From Anomaloglossus baeobatrachus (taxonomy: Eukaryota; Chordata; Amphibia; Anura; Aromobatidae), in the NCBI RefSeq assembly GCF_048569485.1, contig NC_134356.1, forward strand, positions 96,286,604 through 96,350,603: a stretch of 64,000 nt of DNA, read 5' to 3'. The notes beneath the pieces are model-generated. The model was given only the letters and a program-made list of their open reading frames with translations. It ran no database searches and was not told the origin of the DNA. The stretch's first letter is position 1. Each line of letters starts with the position of its first letter. Positions 12,336 through 22,740 of this stretch are shown here, one piece after another. The position numbers were made by a program, and so were the translations under genes.

Positions 12336-13500
12336 ATGTCCAACCCCACCAGCTCAGCCATGGAACAAGGACCGCAGAGGAGTTACGACCGCAGCAGTAA
12401 ATGGATGCTACAGGATCTGTGCCACATGCAAAAGATTGACTACAGGAACACTGACACTCGGTCAGACTTGATCCGGAAATTGGTCCATTGGGAGACCAAG
12501 AATGATGCAGAGGATGATGAGGACACCACCGATATGGTATCAGGAGTAGGATGTAAACCGTGTGTCTCATCCTAGATCAAGTGACAGTCTGGAAACAAAC
12601 CAAGCCCAAGCAGACCGAGTCAAGGAATTGTTGACTGCATTGGAGCCTGAAGTTTCAAGGTAAGAGAGGGCTGGTGTTCTGCAATTAATGTTGGGAGTTC
12701 CAATTTCCTTACCACCAGCACCTACTTCGAGAATAGACCACCACCATGGAAGTCATCTTCGCTACAGAGACGTGCAAGTGTTTAATGATTCCAGCACTGA
12801 CATAGATGAACACTTGCAAAACTGTGAGGTGCTAATGCGTATGCCCACAGCTGAATGGTCTAAATACCTGTGGACAAGCTTGCCTGTCCAGGCCCAGGAG
12901 GCTGTCCGATCACTGCGAATGACTGGACTTCGGAATTATAAAGGACACTTTGTTGGCTATTTTTACCATAACCCCAAAGAGACATTGCACTAAGTTCCAG
13001 ACTATGTCTCGCCAGGGTGTCTCGTACGGCGAATTTGGCAGTCAACTCTGACGACACTGTAACTACTGGCTCCATAGTCGGACTGCCCACTCCGCTGCTG
13101 CCCTCTGGGACATAATGATGCTCGAACAGCTGCTGGAGAAGATGGACCCCGAAATCCGAGAATGGGTAGCTGACAGGAAGCCCGATACCCCACAGCAAGC
13201 AGCGCGATTGGCTGACGAATTCACAGCCAACCGACCCAGCTAGAGGCCTCATAGGCCCACCGATCCCAGGAGGTTCCTCAACCATGGATCCATGCAACCC
13301 CCAGACTCCCGTGCTGGACTAACTCATTACACCACAGAATCCCCAACAAGACAAAGGTTTACCAACAGGGCTGGTGACTTTTCTAACCCACGGTGCAGTT
13401 ATACATGTAGGCGTCTTGGACACATGGCCAAAGAGTGTCTTCAGAGTTGGGGCCCCATGCCCAGAGCCCATCTGCCAGTCGAACCAGTCAACCTATGCTG
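12336..13500 (+). pseudogene. Fossil gag region
   Basis: Separate open stretches carry gag-like text. One starts at 12336 (SKWMLQDLCHMQK). One at 12688-12993 has VQVFNDSSTDIDEHLQNCE, a capsid-like segment. One at 13292-13501 has a CCHC zinc knuckle reading CSYTCRRLGHMAKEC. The zinc knuckle would bind packaged RNA. The region is broken; the parts are listed only as fossil evidence. Confidence 0.7.
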
Positions 13501-13681
13501 AGATGAACCAACGAGACCTGAGAAATGCTACTCTGTTATTTTGGGAAATGACCTAGGACAAGGACTATCCAGCCAGTTTGTCACCGCCATCACCCTCAGC
13601 CAAGCCAATCACATTCCTGGTGCAGGTCTTTCTACCAACCCATCTGAGGAGAACCCTCCTCCTTAATCTTCAGCCTCCTCA

Positions 13682-15299
13682 TTGGAGCCAACGAATGTGA
13701 GTACATCAGACCCAACTGTGGCCATTGACTGGGGGGAGACAGATCTTAAGGAATTCAGGGAAGCCCAACTGACAGACCCTGCCCTAGAGCTTATCCGTAG
13801 TGCGACCGCACAACCTGGGGGAGGAAATCAGGGGGAGGTACATAGATGGGAAAAAAAGGCCTCTTATATTGGGAAAAGCATGCCCAGAAAAACCCTGGAC
13901 CCATGTACATTAGCTTGTGGTACCCCAGCAATACCGACCCCAACTATTGCGTTTAGCTCATGATGTTCCTGCGGCTGGGCACATGGGGCCAAAAAGAATC
14001 GAGCCTGCCAGTTTTTTCTGGCCAAAGGTCACTCAAGAAGTGCAAAAATACAGAGCCTCTTGCCCAGTGTGTCAACGTATGGGGGAAGCCCCATGTCGTA
14101 CCCCACTTGAACCCATGGCCTTGATAGGAGAACTGTTCCAGAGAGTTGCCATTGATGTAGTAGGCCCCTTAGCCAACCCTAGCCGCAGTGGAAAAAGATT
14201 CATCCTAACCCTGATAGACTTTGCCACCCGCTATTCAGAAGCCGTTGCCTTATCTTCCATAGATGCAGAGCACGTGGCTCAAGCTCTACTGGACATCTTT
14301 AGCCGGGTAGGGTTCCCACAGGAAGTATTGACTGACCAGGGGACACAGTTCCAGAGTGAAATGATTCAGACCCTGTGGGAGAAACATGGAGTCCGCCACA
14401 TGCGCACCTCCCCCTACCATCCTGAAACAAATGGATTGTGTGGGTGCTTCAACAGAAAGCTTAAGCAGCTCATTAGCCGTTATGTAGGGTCGAGGGGGGG
14501 GACTGGGAGAAAAACCTGCAGCAGGACTCCACTGAGTTCTCCCCCCTTCGAATTGCTGTACGGCCGAAAGGTACGAGGGCCCCTAGGGCTGGTAAGAGAG
14601 AGTTGGGAGGGCACCTTCCTCACAGAAGAGGTTCCCATACTGGACTATGTTCAAACGTTTAGGGAAAACATGAGGCACCTCTTGGCGAAAGCCCACGGGA
14701 ATTTAGAAGTGGCTCAGGAAAGGCAAAAACGATGTTACAACCGCACTGCCCGACCCCAAGAATTTGCCTGTGGACAGAAGGTCCTAGTACTAGTACCAGT
14801 ACGGAAAAACAAGCTGCAAGCCATGTGCGCGGGTCCATTCACCATTACCAAGAAATGTGGCAATACTGACTACACCGTGGCCCTTGATCGAGCAGGTGTA
14901 CGTGAGCGTACCTACCACATCAACAGGCTAAAAGCTTATGAGGAACGAGAGGTCACCAATTTAGCAGTTTGTTTTCCAGAGTTAGATGACCAAGAGTTGG
15001 ACCAGATCCCAGACCTATTAGTGGACTCCAAAAGGGAAATGGGGGTAAAAGATGTATCACTGGCCGAACAGCTTTGTCCATTACAGAAGCGACAGATATC
15101 GGACATACTCGGAACAGATGAATCTCTGTTCACGAGTCAGCCTGGTAGAACCCCCCTGGTCCAGCATCATGTCAACACAGGGGAAGCCACTCCACTAAGA
15201 CAACCCACCTACCAGGTGACCCCTCCTGTGTTAGCAATGATGAAGGTCGAGGTGGATGAAATGTTAAATATGGGAGTCATTCATAGTTCCCTCCCATAG
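13682..15299 (+). pseudogene. Fossil integrase and start of reverse transcriptase
   Basis: The open frame at 13917-15299 (460 residues) holds, in order, the zinc-binding head (LAHDVPAAGHMGPKR then CPVCQRMG), the core (AIDVVGPL, LTDQGTQFQSEM, SPYHPETNG), and the GPY/F-like tail (MCAGPFTI, YHINRLKAYEE). After about 60 residues comes the beginning of RT (LVQHHVNTGEATPLRQPTY, VDEMLNMGVIHSS). An upstream frame, 13682-13963, carries the segment that normally precedes integrase (DLKEFREAQLTDPALELIR). Integrase inserts the cDNA copy. Having it ahead of RT is the key oddity of this element. Confidence 0.85.
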
Positions 15300-15357
15300 C
15301 CCATGGGCTGCCAGTGTTGTGTTGGTGCCAAAATAGGACAACAGTACTCGTTTCTGT

Positions 15358-15999
15358 GTGGACTATAGATGGCTCACTGAGGTCACGATTACAGATGCTT
15401 ACCCCATGCGCCGAGTGGATGAACTACTGGATAGGTTAGGGGGATCTCGGTTTATATCGACCCTCAATTTGAGCAAGGGATACTGGCAGATCCCACTCAC
15501 AAAAGAGGCTCAAGAGAAATCGGCCTTCATAATCCCTTTTGGCCTATTTGAGTTTACCAGCATGCCTTTTGGGATGAAGAATGCCCCGGCTACCTTCCAG
15601 AGGATGATAGACCATATACTGGAGGGATGTCAGGGGTATGCCCAGGCCTATTTGGATGACATCCCTATCTTCAGTGACACTTGGGAAGAGCTTCTTCAGC
15701 ACGTTTGCCAGGTGCTGCAGACGGTAGCCAAAGCCCAGCCTACCATCCGACCTGACAAATGCCAAATGGGGATGGCCGAAGTGCTATACCTGGGACATCG
15801 GGTGGGAAGTGGGTGCATTCGTCCCGAAACTGCAAAAGCAGAAGCCATTACCCAGTGGCCACGCCCGGTCAACCAAAAAGAGGTCCGTGCGTTCCTAGGA
15901 ACCGCAAACTATTATCGAAAGCTTATCCCCAATTACAGTAATGTAGCAAAACTGCTCCCTGACCTCACAACCAAAAGATATGCCCGTAACCTTTTCTGA
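15358..15999 (+). pseudogene. Fossil reverse transcriptase
   Basis: An open frame of 213 residues with gypsy-type RT blocks: VDELLDRLGGSRFISTLNL, GYWQIPL, FGLFEFTSMPFGMKNAPATF, the YLDD active-site box, LGHRVGSG, and the connecting AFLGTANYYRKLIPNY. It directly follows the RT start in the preceding frame. RNase H follows. Family assignment is secure; the copy is a fossil. Confidence 0.9.
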
Positions 16000-16187
16000 A
16001 CCCCAGAATGTGAAACTGCGTTCCTCCAGTTGAAAGACCGGCGGTCCCAGAGTCCAGTACTGACTGCTCCTGACTTCCATCGCAGATTCAATGTCCAGAT
16101 GCATCAGACACAGGACTAGAAGCTCTACTTAGCCAAGTAGGGGATAACTGTGAGGAACATCCGATAGCTTACCTCTCCTGGAAACTG

Positions 16188-16457
16188 TTGGACCAAAAGA
16201 GGGCTTACGCCAGCATAGAAAAAGAATGCCTGACCATAGTCTGGGCCCTGAAAAAATTGCAGCCCTACCTCTATGGCAATGAGTTCACAGTCCTCACTGA
16301 TCACAATCCATTGAGTTGGCTAAATCACACTGCCGGGGACAACGGACGCTTGCTCAGGTGGAGTCTGGCGTTAAAATCTTACAATTTTTCCATTTCCATA
16401 AACAGGGCAAGAAACATGGAAACGCGGAAGGGCTTCCCGACAGGTGGAGAAGGATGA
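16188..16457 (+). pseudogene. Fossil RNase H
   Basis: Contains DQKRAYASIEKECLTIVWAL, LYGNEFTVLTDHNPLSWL, and GRLLRWSLALKSYNF, the standard gypsy RNase H and downstream blocks. It is the last coding part before the 3' LTR at 16488, confirming that no integrase follows it. Confidence 0.85.
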
Positions 16458-16699
16458 TCAGAAGCCTATCATGTCTGGCTAATATATGTGACGACATGGA
16501 CTCTGTCAGTGCCTAGCATGGGTTAAGTTTATTAAAACTCAGCCAGACATGATGATAGTTTGTTTATAAACGGGGGATAAGCCCCTCATTGTTTCTACAA
16601 GACTCTTAGGAGTCTAGTGTTAGGACAGATACTCAGACAAATGCTGTCTCTTCCTTGTCTCTGCCAGAGACCATTACTACTAGGGATATTTTGTATACA

Positions 16700-17442
16700 T
16701 TTTTAACAAAATTGACTCTTTTCATAAACCAAATACAATTTTTATAAAGGCTAAATAGACCAATTTTATGAATATATAAATATTTTTATATTTATTGTGC
16801 GCAGTACGGGCAAGATCACACAGACAATTTGTGATTAAAATCAACACACAATCCAAGACAGGGCAGTGTGGGAGACCAGGGCAAAGTATTGCTGATAGAA
16901 GGATCACATAAAATAGCTATACAGAAAAATTCATCAAGCCATTAACAGATTACGTAATTTTAGATCAAATGACCAAAACGATGATCTACCACCTCAATAT
17001 AATAGTATGGAAATTTTCCTGGCGTGGATTCACACAATATTGCATGGTCGGGAGCTAAATATTAGTATGTCACATAAGCATTACATAGTAATAATAAACA
17101 AACAGACCCAAGGTCATTTGATAACAAATATAATGCCAGTAATGTTAACATGGACAACCAATATTAAGTCAAATATCCACCATAGATATAATACCATGCC
17201 ATGCAGTTAAATACTGCTGATTAGATGCACATAAGGATGGTACTAAAATGAATAGCAGATCAGAATAATTCCATGATGGATACAGACCTGTAGAGCCCTG
17301 ACCACACACACCACCCTGAACCTCGACACGTGTTTCGCAACAGCTTCGTCGGGAGGTGCAGGTACCGTGTGCCTGGCTGCTTACCAGCCTGTAGCAGCGC
17401 GCACCGGATCACCGAGGCCCATCCTCCACTGCACGTGATCAG
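16700..17442 (-). mobile_element. PLE 3'-terminal fragment inside the LTR
   Basis: AT-rich sequence foreign to the LTR. On the minus strand it carries a PLE-type terminus with GCGAAACACGTGTCGAGG and a hammerhead-like fold (17320-17357). No RT remains. It sits between the two matched parts of the 3' LTR, so it inserted after the LTR element. Confidence 0.6.
17320..17357 (-). ncRNA. Hammerhead-ribozyme-like motif
   Basis: Read on the minus strand: stem I ACCTC, core CCGACGA (hammerhead consensus CUGANGA), an extra A, a short GC/GC stem II with a TGTT loop, then GAAA, the self-complementary CACGTG, TC at the expected cleavage point, and GAGGT, which pairs perfectly with ACCTC. Hammerhead motifs are established in PLE termini. 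Deviations are U4 to C and the extra A, so activity is uncertain. Confidence 0.55.
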
Positions 17443-17556
17443 CCCACGGTTAAGGAGGTTGGGTGTTCAGTTGGGATGAGCCCTGGACCCACGCTGTCTT
17501 TCTAAAGGCAGCCGGATCAGCGGACGAGAGCACCCACTGACCCCCGTGTCTCCACA

Positions 17557-18465
17557 ATGGGCAAATTACTACAGCGCTCAAGGATGGGCACATTACTACC
17601 AGGGGCGCACAATTATGGGGCACATTACTACAGGGCATAAGGATGGGCACATTACTACAAGGGGGGCACAAGGATGGGATAAATTACTACAAGGGGGCAC
17701 AAGGATGGGGCACATTACTACAAGGGGAAACACAATTTATCCAAAAGGCAATTAGAGGTTCCCTTAACTAAAAATTAATAAAATGTAACTTTAATTTTTA
17801 CCAAAATTAAATCACAAGATTAAAACTAGCATGGAGGGTGAAGGATTAAATCATCCCTCACTGAGTGTAGCATTCGGCTGCGGACCAAAGCTCGCTAACA
17901 AATGGTTAATGTCCTATTAATTTGTATGGTTCAGAATAGATGTTAATTTCACCCTACACTGCCTACCTAAAAGCATTTAGCTAATAGCCTCATTGGTGAG
18001 TGAGTGATGAGCTAATCCTTAGCACTACATGCTAGTTTTAATCTGGTCATTTATTTTGATAATAATAAAAGTTACATTTTATGGATTTTTAGTTAAGGGA
18101 ACCTCTAATTGCCTTTGGGCAAATTGTGTTTTGCATAATTAACCCTACGCTGATCGGGGTAACAGATTGATGTGTCAGTCTGCATTACTACAAGGGGTGC
18201 ACAAGGATGAGGCACATTACTACAAGGGGGGCACAAGGATGGGAACATTACTAGAGGATGGGAACATTTCTACAAGGGAGCACAAGGATGGGGCACATTA
18301 CTACAGGGCCTAAAGATGGGCACATTACTACAAGGGGGCACAAGGATGGGAACATTACTAGAGGATGGACATATCAATGGGCACATTACTACAGAATGGG
18401 CATATTGCTAGAGTACAAGGATGGGCATATTACTACAAGGGGGAACAAGGATGGGCACATTACAT
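17557..18465. repeat. Minisatellite, about 31-bp unit, split by an insertion
   Basis: Units near GGGCACATTACTACAAGGG plus GGGCACAAGGAT occupy 17563-17726 and 18183-18462. The array begins directly at the 3' LTR end. Open frames here (such as 18258-18569) are repeat artefacts. Confidence 0.85.
17728..18181. mobile_element. Insertion with about 70-bp inverted repeats
   Basis: AACACAATTTATCCAAAAGG at the left mirrors CCTTTGGGCAAATTGTGTT at the right, with inverted similarity continuing through AGAGGTTCCCTTAACTAAAA. It splits the minisatellite. A further 49 bp lies between the right repeat and the resumed array. No coding sequence; family not identified. Confidence 0.65.
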
Positions 18466-18485
18466 TTTATTGGTATCTATTTCTA

Positions 18486-18625
18486 TTTTTGAAATTTACC
18501 AGTAGCTGCTGCATTTCCCACCCTAGGCTTATACTCAAGTCAATAAGTCTTCCCAGTTTTTTGTGGTAAAATTATCGGCTTCGGCATATACTCGGGTTGG
18601 CTTATACTCGAGTATATACTGTAAA
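18486..18625. repeat. Short dispersed repeat with TATACTCGAGTATA palindrome
   Basis: Contains GGCTTATACTCAAGTCAATA, GGCATATACTCGGGTTGGC and CTTATACTCGAGTATATAC. The wording resembles a MITE end common in vertebrate genomes; no complete pair of ends was seen. Confidence 0.45.
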
Positions 18626-18739
18626 TTAGCATCCCTATGCCAAGGCAATGTACTACTGAGGACAACTGTATTGGGTTTTGGCCCTGGGCAATAGACTCTC
18701 ATGGACCATAAACGCTCAGTGGAAGGACCTGACCCTTAA

Positions 18740-19281
18740 AGCCGCTTTACACGCTGTGATATCATTACCCCATCGATTGTGCGTCACGGGCAAATCGCTG
18801 CCCGTGGCGCACAACATCGCTCAGACCCGTCACACTACTTACCTGTCTAGCAATGCCGCTGTGATTGGCGAACCGCCTCCTTTCTAAGGGGGCGGTTCAT
18901 TCGGCGTCACAGCGACATCACTAAGCGGGCACCCAATAGAAGCGGAGAGGCGGAGATGAGTGGGACGTAACATCCCGCCCACCTCCTTCCTTCCTCATTG
19001 CCGGCGGCCGCAGGTAAGGTGAGGTTCGTCGTTCCTGCGGTGTCACACATAGCGATGTGTGCTGCCGCAGGAACGATGAACTACATCGTACACGCAGCAG
19101 CAACGATAATTGGGAATAGGGAAGCATGTAAGCGATTAGTGATTTTGAACGATTTTGCTACCTGTTTTGATCGCATGTAAGTGTCACACGCAACGTCATC
19201 GCTAAAGCGGCCGGATGTGCGTCACAAATTTCGTGACCCCAACGAGATCACTTGAGCAATGCTATAGCGCGTAAAGCGGCC
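18740..19281. mobile_element. TTAA-target MITE, 542 bp
   Basis: Ends AGCCGCTTTACACGC and GCGCGTAAAGCGGCC are inverted copies, flanked by TTAA (18736-18739) and TTTA (19282-19285). The interior is GC-rich with GGGCGGTTCATTCGGCGTCA and CCCGCCCACCTCCTTCC. It shares these with the copies at 26510 and 39035. The TTAA target suggests a piggyBac-like or Kolobok-like mover; no transposase is present. Confidence 0.75.
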
Positions 19282-19844
19282 TTTAGGCATCACTCCCATA
19301 CTGACCAAATTAAGCACGTTAGTACAGTTTTTTCCATTTCATTTTTTTGACTATGCTTTGTCCTTGGCAATGTGTCCTCATAAGTGGTATCACAAACACA
19401 GAGAGGAATACCTAACTGAGTATGCATCTGCACCTAAGATTCATGTAAAGGAAGAAAATATTTCTGTACAGCAACAATTCAATCAATTTATATTTTTATT
19501 AACAACACTATTAAAATCCAAACATACAAAAATTACAGAATTGAAAAGGAGAAAAATGGAGGGCCAGCAGGTGGCAACCTCGCTCCACCACTCAACAAAA
19601 AATCATAACTGGAGGGAGAAGACACTGCAAAATATAGAAAAATGTATCTCTCAGATTCCAATGAATCTATATAAAAATAGCTAAATGGTGCTCATAGTGG
19701 CATCAAAGCATAGATATAAACCAGCACCACTACTAGTGACAGAGAGACATAAATAGAAATAAGTGCAGAAATGTCAAAACATCCCTCCAGAAAGCAATGG
19801 TGAAAATTATATTTACCTGACCTGTGGAATGAGGAACCAAGAAA

Positions 19845-19877
19845 ACCTCAACCTATAGGTTTCGGTCTTTATCCTTC
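19845..19877 (-). ncRNA. Hammerhead-like motif, left PLE arm
   Basis: On the minus strand the order is ACCCC, CGGAAGA core, stem II GG...CC, GAAA, CCTATAGG, TT, GAGGT. It is the counterpart of the right-arm motif at 23884 but stem I has one mismatch. Confidence 0.4.
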
Positions 19878-19998
19878 TTCCGGGGGTGGCCTCTTTATCC
19901 AAAGTATCAACCTTTTATATGCCTCCCTGCCAATAGGTTTCTAGTAGGATAAACCAAGCTCAACATATGTCACAAAGTGTGGGGGGTGTAATCTCTAA

Positions 19999-20284
19999 AG
20001 GCCCTGTCACACACAGAGATAAATCTGTGGCAGATCTGTGGCAGATCTGTGGCAGATCTGTGGCAGATCTGTGGCAGATCTGTGGTAGATCTGTGGTAGA
20101 TCTGTGGTAGATCTGTGGTAGATCTGTGGTAGATCTGTGGTAGATCTGTGGTAGATCTGTGGTTGCAGTGAAATTGTGGACAATCAGTGCCAGGTTTGTG
20201 GCTGTGTACAAATGGAACAATATGTCCATGATTTCACTGCAACCACAGATCTAACAAAGGTTTATCTCTGTGTGTGACGGGGCC
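19999..20284. mobile_element. TTAA MITE with internal 12-bp expansion
   Basis: Tips AGGCCCTGTCACACACAGAG and CTCTGTGTGTGACGGGGCC are inverted copies, flanked by CTAA (19995) and TTAA (20285). The inverted PLE arm at about 23765-23790 shows the uninterrupted target. Inside, 12 copies of GATCTGTGGCA/TA-type 12-bp units run from about 20029 to 20161, five with C then seven with T at the variable base. The sister copy at 50155 has about one unit. Confidence 0.85.
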
Positions 20285-21080
20285 TTAAGTTATTCATCCA
20301 TTGGTGCACAGAGATGTATGTGTGCCTGATGACGTATACCATAAGTCTGTTAAGCCAAGACCATGTGTGACACTGTATGCACCACCGAGGCAGCAGGCCG
20401 GAAGCCCGGCGCGTCCTGCATCTCCCAGGCAATGCGCCCGCCACAATAGAAGAGGACAGCGTTATCAGGGACGCGAACAGGGCACACAGAAAGCCAGGCG
20501 CCGCAGCGCGTGTGCGCACAACAAGTCCTGTCCCCAGTGCAGTTCAGATGACCGGCGCATGCATGGATGTCCGGGCGGTCTGACGTCATCCCAAGTGCGC
20601 CCAGCCGATACCTTGGGAATGGCCGGCCCCAAGCGGAATAAGGACGTTACCAGGGCAACAGCACAAAGGACGCGCACAAAGCGAAACCGGACCGTCTGTC
20701 CAAATGCGCAGGCACACAAGTAATCAGAAGCTGTGGGAGGTTGTGGAAGGAACAGATAATTACAGCCACATAAAATGTATGTAAATTGTATATAGATTAC
20801 TGGATGATGACATTAGAGAAATATATTACATTTGTCACACTTACAGGTATAAAGCGTGATACATAGGTGTGACAACTTGTTATACTGTAATGGCTTGAGG
20901 TCAACATGTCATTTAAGTTTTTGAACGCCGAGCAACAACCAAAGGTTTCTGAGGAAGATATAACTGTAGGATCGGGTCAATGGCCAAAATATCTTACTCT
21001 TACTTCCGAAAAGTAAATCTGCCCGTCGGGAGTTCCTTGCCCTGTTGTAAGCTCTCTTAATTGATCGGTTGCTGAAGCTG

Positions 21081-22147
21081 TGTCACCCAGAGCTATGGGG
21101 TACTCGGTTCTGGGCGGTGTACTGCTGGGGAGATGTCACTTGGTGGCCGTTGCCGGTTCCGTGACCCTGGGGACGCTTTTTAAAAGGGGTATATTTACAG
21201 GGGAGATTAAATGAAAGTTTATAACGTGATGCCACTTGCGGGTTGCGGCTATATAGATGGAGCCGCCGCTGCACAGTTCTCACTACTGGGGCTGGTGTTG
21301 GTGGCAGCCTGGATGTTAGGCCCTCCGCAAGCAGGGCCGGGCCCCAGAGGATAGGTGATGTTGATGGGTGCAGCAAGAAGGTAGGCCACACAAGGGGTTG
21401 CAGTATAACTGGTGCCTTTACTCACAATCTGTTGCAAACTGGTCCCCCGAGGAAGGCTGGTCTTGACTGCTGGTCCCCTTAGTCCCAGTGACCTGGTGGC
21501 TTCTTTCCCCTGTACCTGTCTCTGTTTGGTGGGTCCTCGTGGCTTGAAGCGTCTGGGGGTTCCCTACTGGTAGTTTCTCAATCTCAGCGGTAGTCCGTAT
21601 TATGTTAGCGTGAACAATGTTGGGTAGGAGTCTCTAGTCCTGTTCCCTGGTTCTCCCGTTGCTACTGTGTCCCGAACTTCAAGGTCAGTGAGGTCCTTGA
21701 TGGTCCCTTCACTGTGCAGATTTTATCAGGTCTGCCTGGAGTGTTTGCCTGACCTAGGATTCTGTACCCCATTGGTTCTATGGTTCCGGGAGTACTCCAC
21801 CGGCAACCACACACCTGGGCCCTCAGGTCACCGTCACACTGCTGTCAGTGCATCCACTTGCTCTCTCTCTCTGTCACCAACTCTTCTCACTCTGACTCTG
21901 ACTGTCCACTGTCTGCCCCACCCACCTGGTCATCTAGTGGACTGGATCGGCAGCACCTCTAGGTGGCCATCCAATAGGTCCAACCCTAGTCTGGCACCAG
22001 TCTTTGGGGAATTTGGGGAAAAACAGGGATTAACTGGAATGTTTTTGTTGTTACCGGCACTGGTCTTCTGGGTCCCTGGGGATAGGCCCTGCATCCTGGT
22101 GGGGATGCAGTACCTTGAAGCTCCCTGATGGCTTCAGGGGTGCTACA
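21081..22147 (+). repeat. Solo-LTR-like fossil between PLE arms
   Basis: Starts TGTCACCCAGAGCTATGGGG and ends GGGGTGCTACA (TG...CA), 1.07 kb, GC-rich, with no coding domain. It separates two PLE pieces that would otherwise be near neighbours. No matching target duplication was seen, so its exact ends are tentative. Confidence 0.5.
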
Positions 22148-22740
22148 TAACCGCAATCTTCCTCAGAAACCTTCGGTTGTTGCTCAGCGTTCAAAAAACT
22201 TAAAGGACATGTTGACCTCAAGCCATTAAGATAAAAAAGACAAGCCCCTTTTTCCGTCTATGTCTGTACGTAATAGGAAGGGTGGTTGTTCACCCTGTGG
22301 GCTTGTATTGCTTTCCCAATATTGAAAGGGCCAATGACTTCTCTTCCTCAGATGAAGTATTCCAGATCAGGAAAAAGATTAATTGTTTATCCAAAGCTGT
22401 ATACTATGCCACCTGCCTGTGTTCCCACATTTATGTTGGCCTCACGGCACGTGCCTTGAAAGGTCTGTGTGAGAGAACACGTCCGTGATATTTTGGCCGC
22501 TAAGAATAAAGAACATGTGGAGGGCCTAAAAACCTTACCAAAACACTTTAAAGTACACCATCAGTGTAATCACACTCTTGAAAGTATGTGGCATTGATCA
22601 AATTGTAATGGGTGTCCGGGGAGGTAACATCAGCCGCCTACTCGCACAATGTGAGACTAACTGGATCTGGACCCTCAAAACGTTACAACCATTTGGGTTG
22701 AACGAATCTATGAGTTTTGCACCCTTTTTATGATTTTTTG
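22148..22740 (+). pseudogene. PLE linker and GIY-YIG endonuclease remnant
   Basis: Plus-strand text runs from the RT-endonuclease linker (KPSVVAQRSKNLKDMLTSSH) through a cysteine-bearing segment (YYATCLCSHIYVGLTARALK at about 22400), which is the GIY-YIG-type YVG...R motif. It ends with the PLE C-terminal signature (WIWTLKTLQPFGLNESMSF at about 22670-22725). The endonuclease would nick target DNA for target-primed reverse transcription. The reading frame is broken in several places; it is a fossil. Confidence 0.75.

Larger units (their letters stand above)
11194..17556 (+). mobile_element. Ty3/gypsy-type LTR element, integrase-first (Gmr1-like), fossil
   Basis: Both ends share the same LTR start, GATGACATGGACTCTGTCAG (11197) versus GACGACATGGACTCTGTCAG (16491), and the same LTR end, GAGAGCACCCACTGACCCC (12152 and 17526). 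Inside, on the plus strand, lie gag, zinc knuckle, integrase, reverse transcriptase and RNase H. Integrase comes before RT, and the integrase tail and the start of RT share one open frame, so the order is native. That order in a gypsy-type element is the hallmark of Gmr1-like elements of deuterostomes. The copy is broken, with several coding breaks and a PLE remnant inside its 3' LTR. No clear target duplication was found. Confidence 0.85.
16488..17556 (+). repeat. 3' LTR of the Gmr1-like element, interrupted
   Basis: 16488-16699 matches the start of the 5' LTR, up to GGGATATTTTGTATAC. 17443-17556 matches its last part (GGTTAAGGAGGTTGGGTGTT through TCTCCACA). The intervening 0.74 kb is foreign, and the middle of the LTR is absent. 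Confidence 0.8.

Noticed and set aside
13917-15999. Integrase-before-RT order as a junction of two tandem gypsy copies
   Set aside because: Integrase tail and RT start are in one open frame and no LTR lies between them.
20301-20723. 140-codon open frame, and opposite-strand frames
   Set aside because: Lies in the GC-rich PLE terminal region and its mirror at 23206-23811 is likewise non-coding; explained by base composition.
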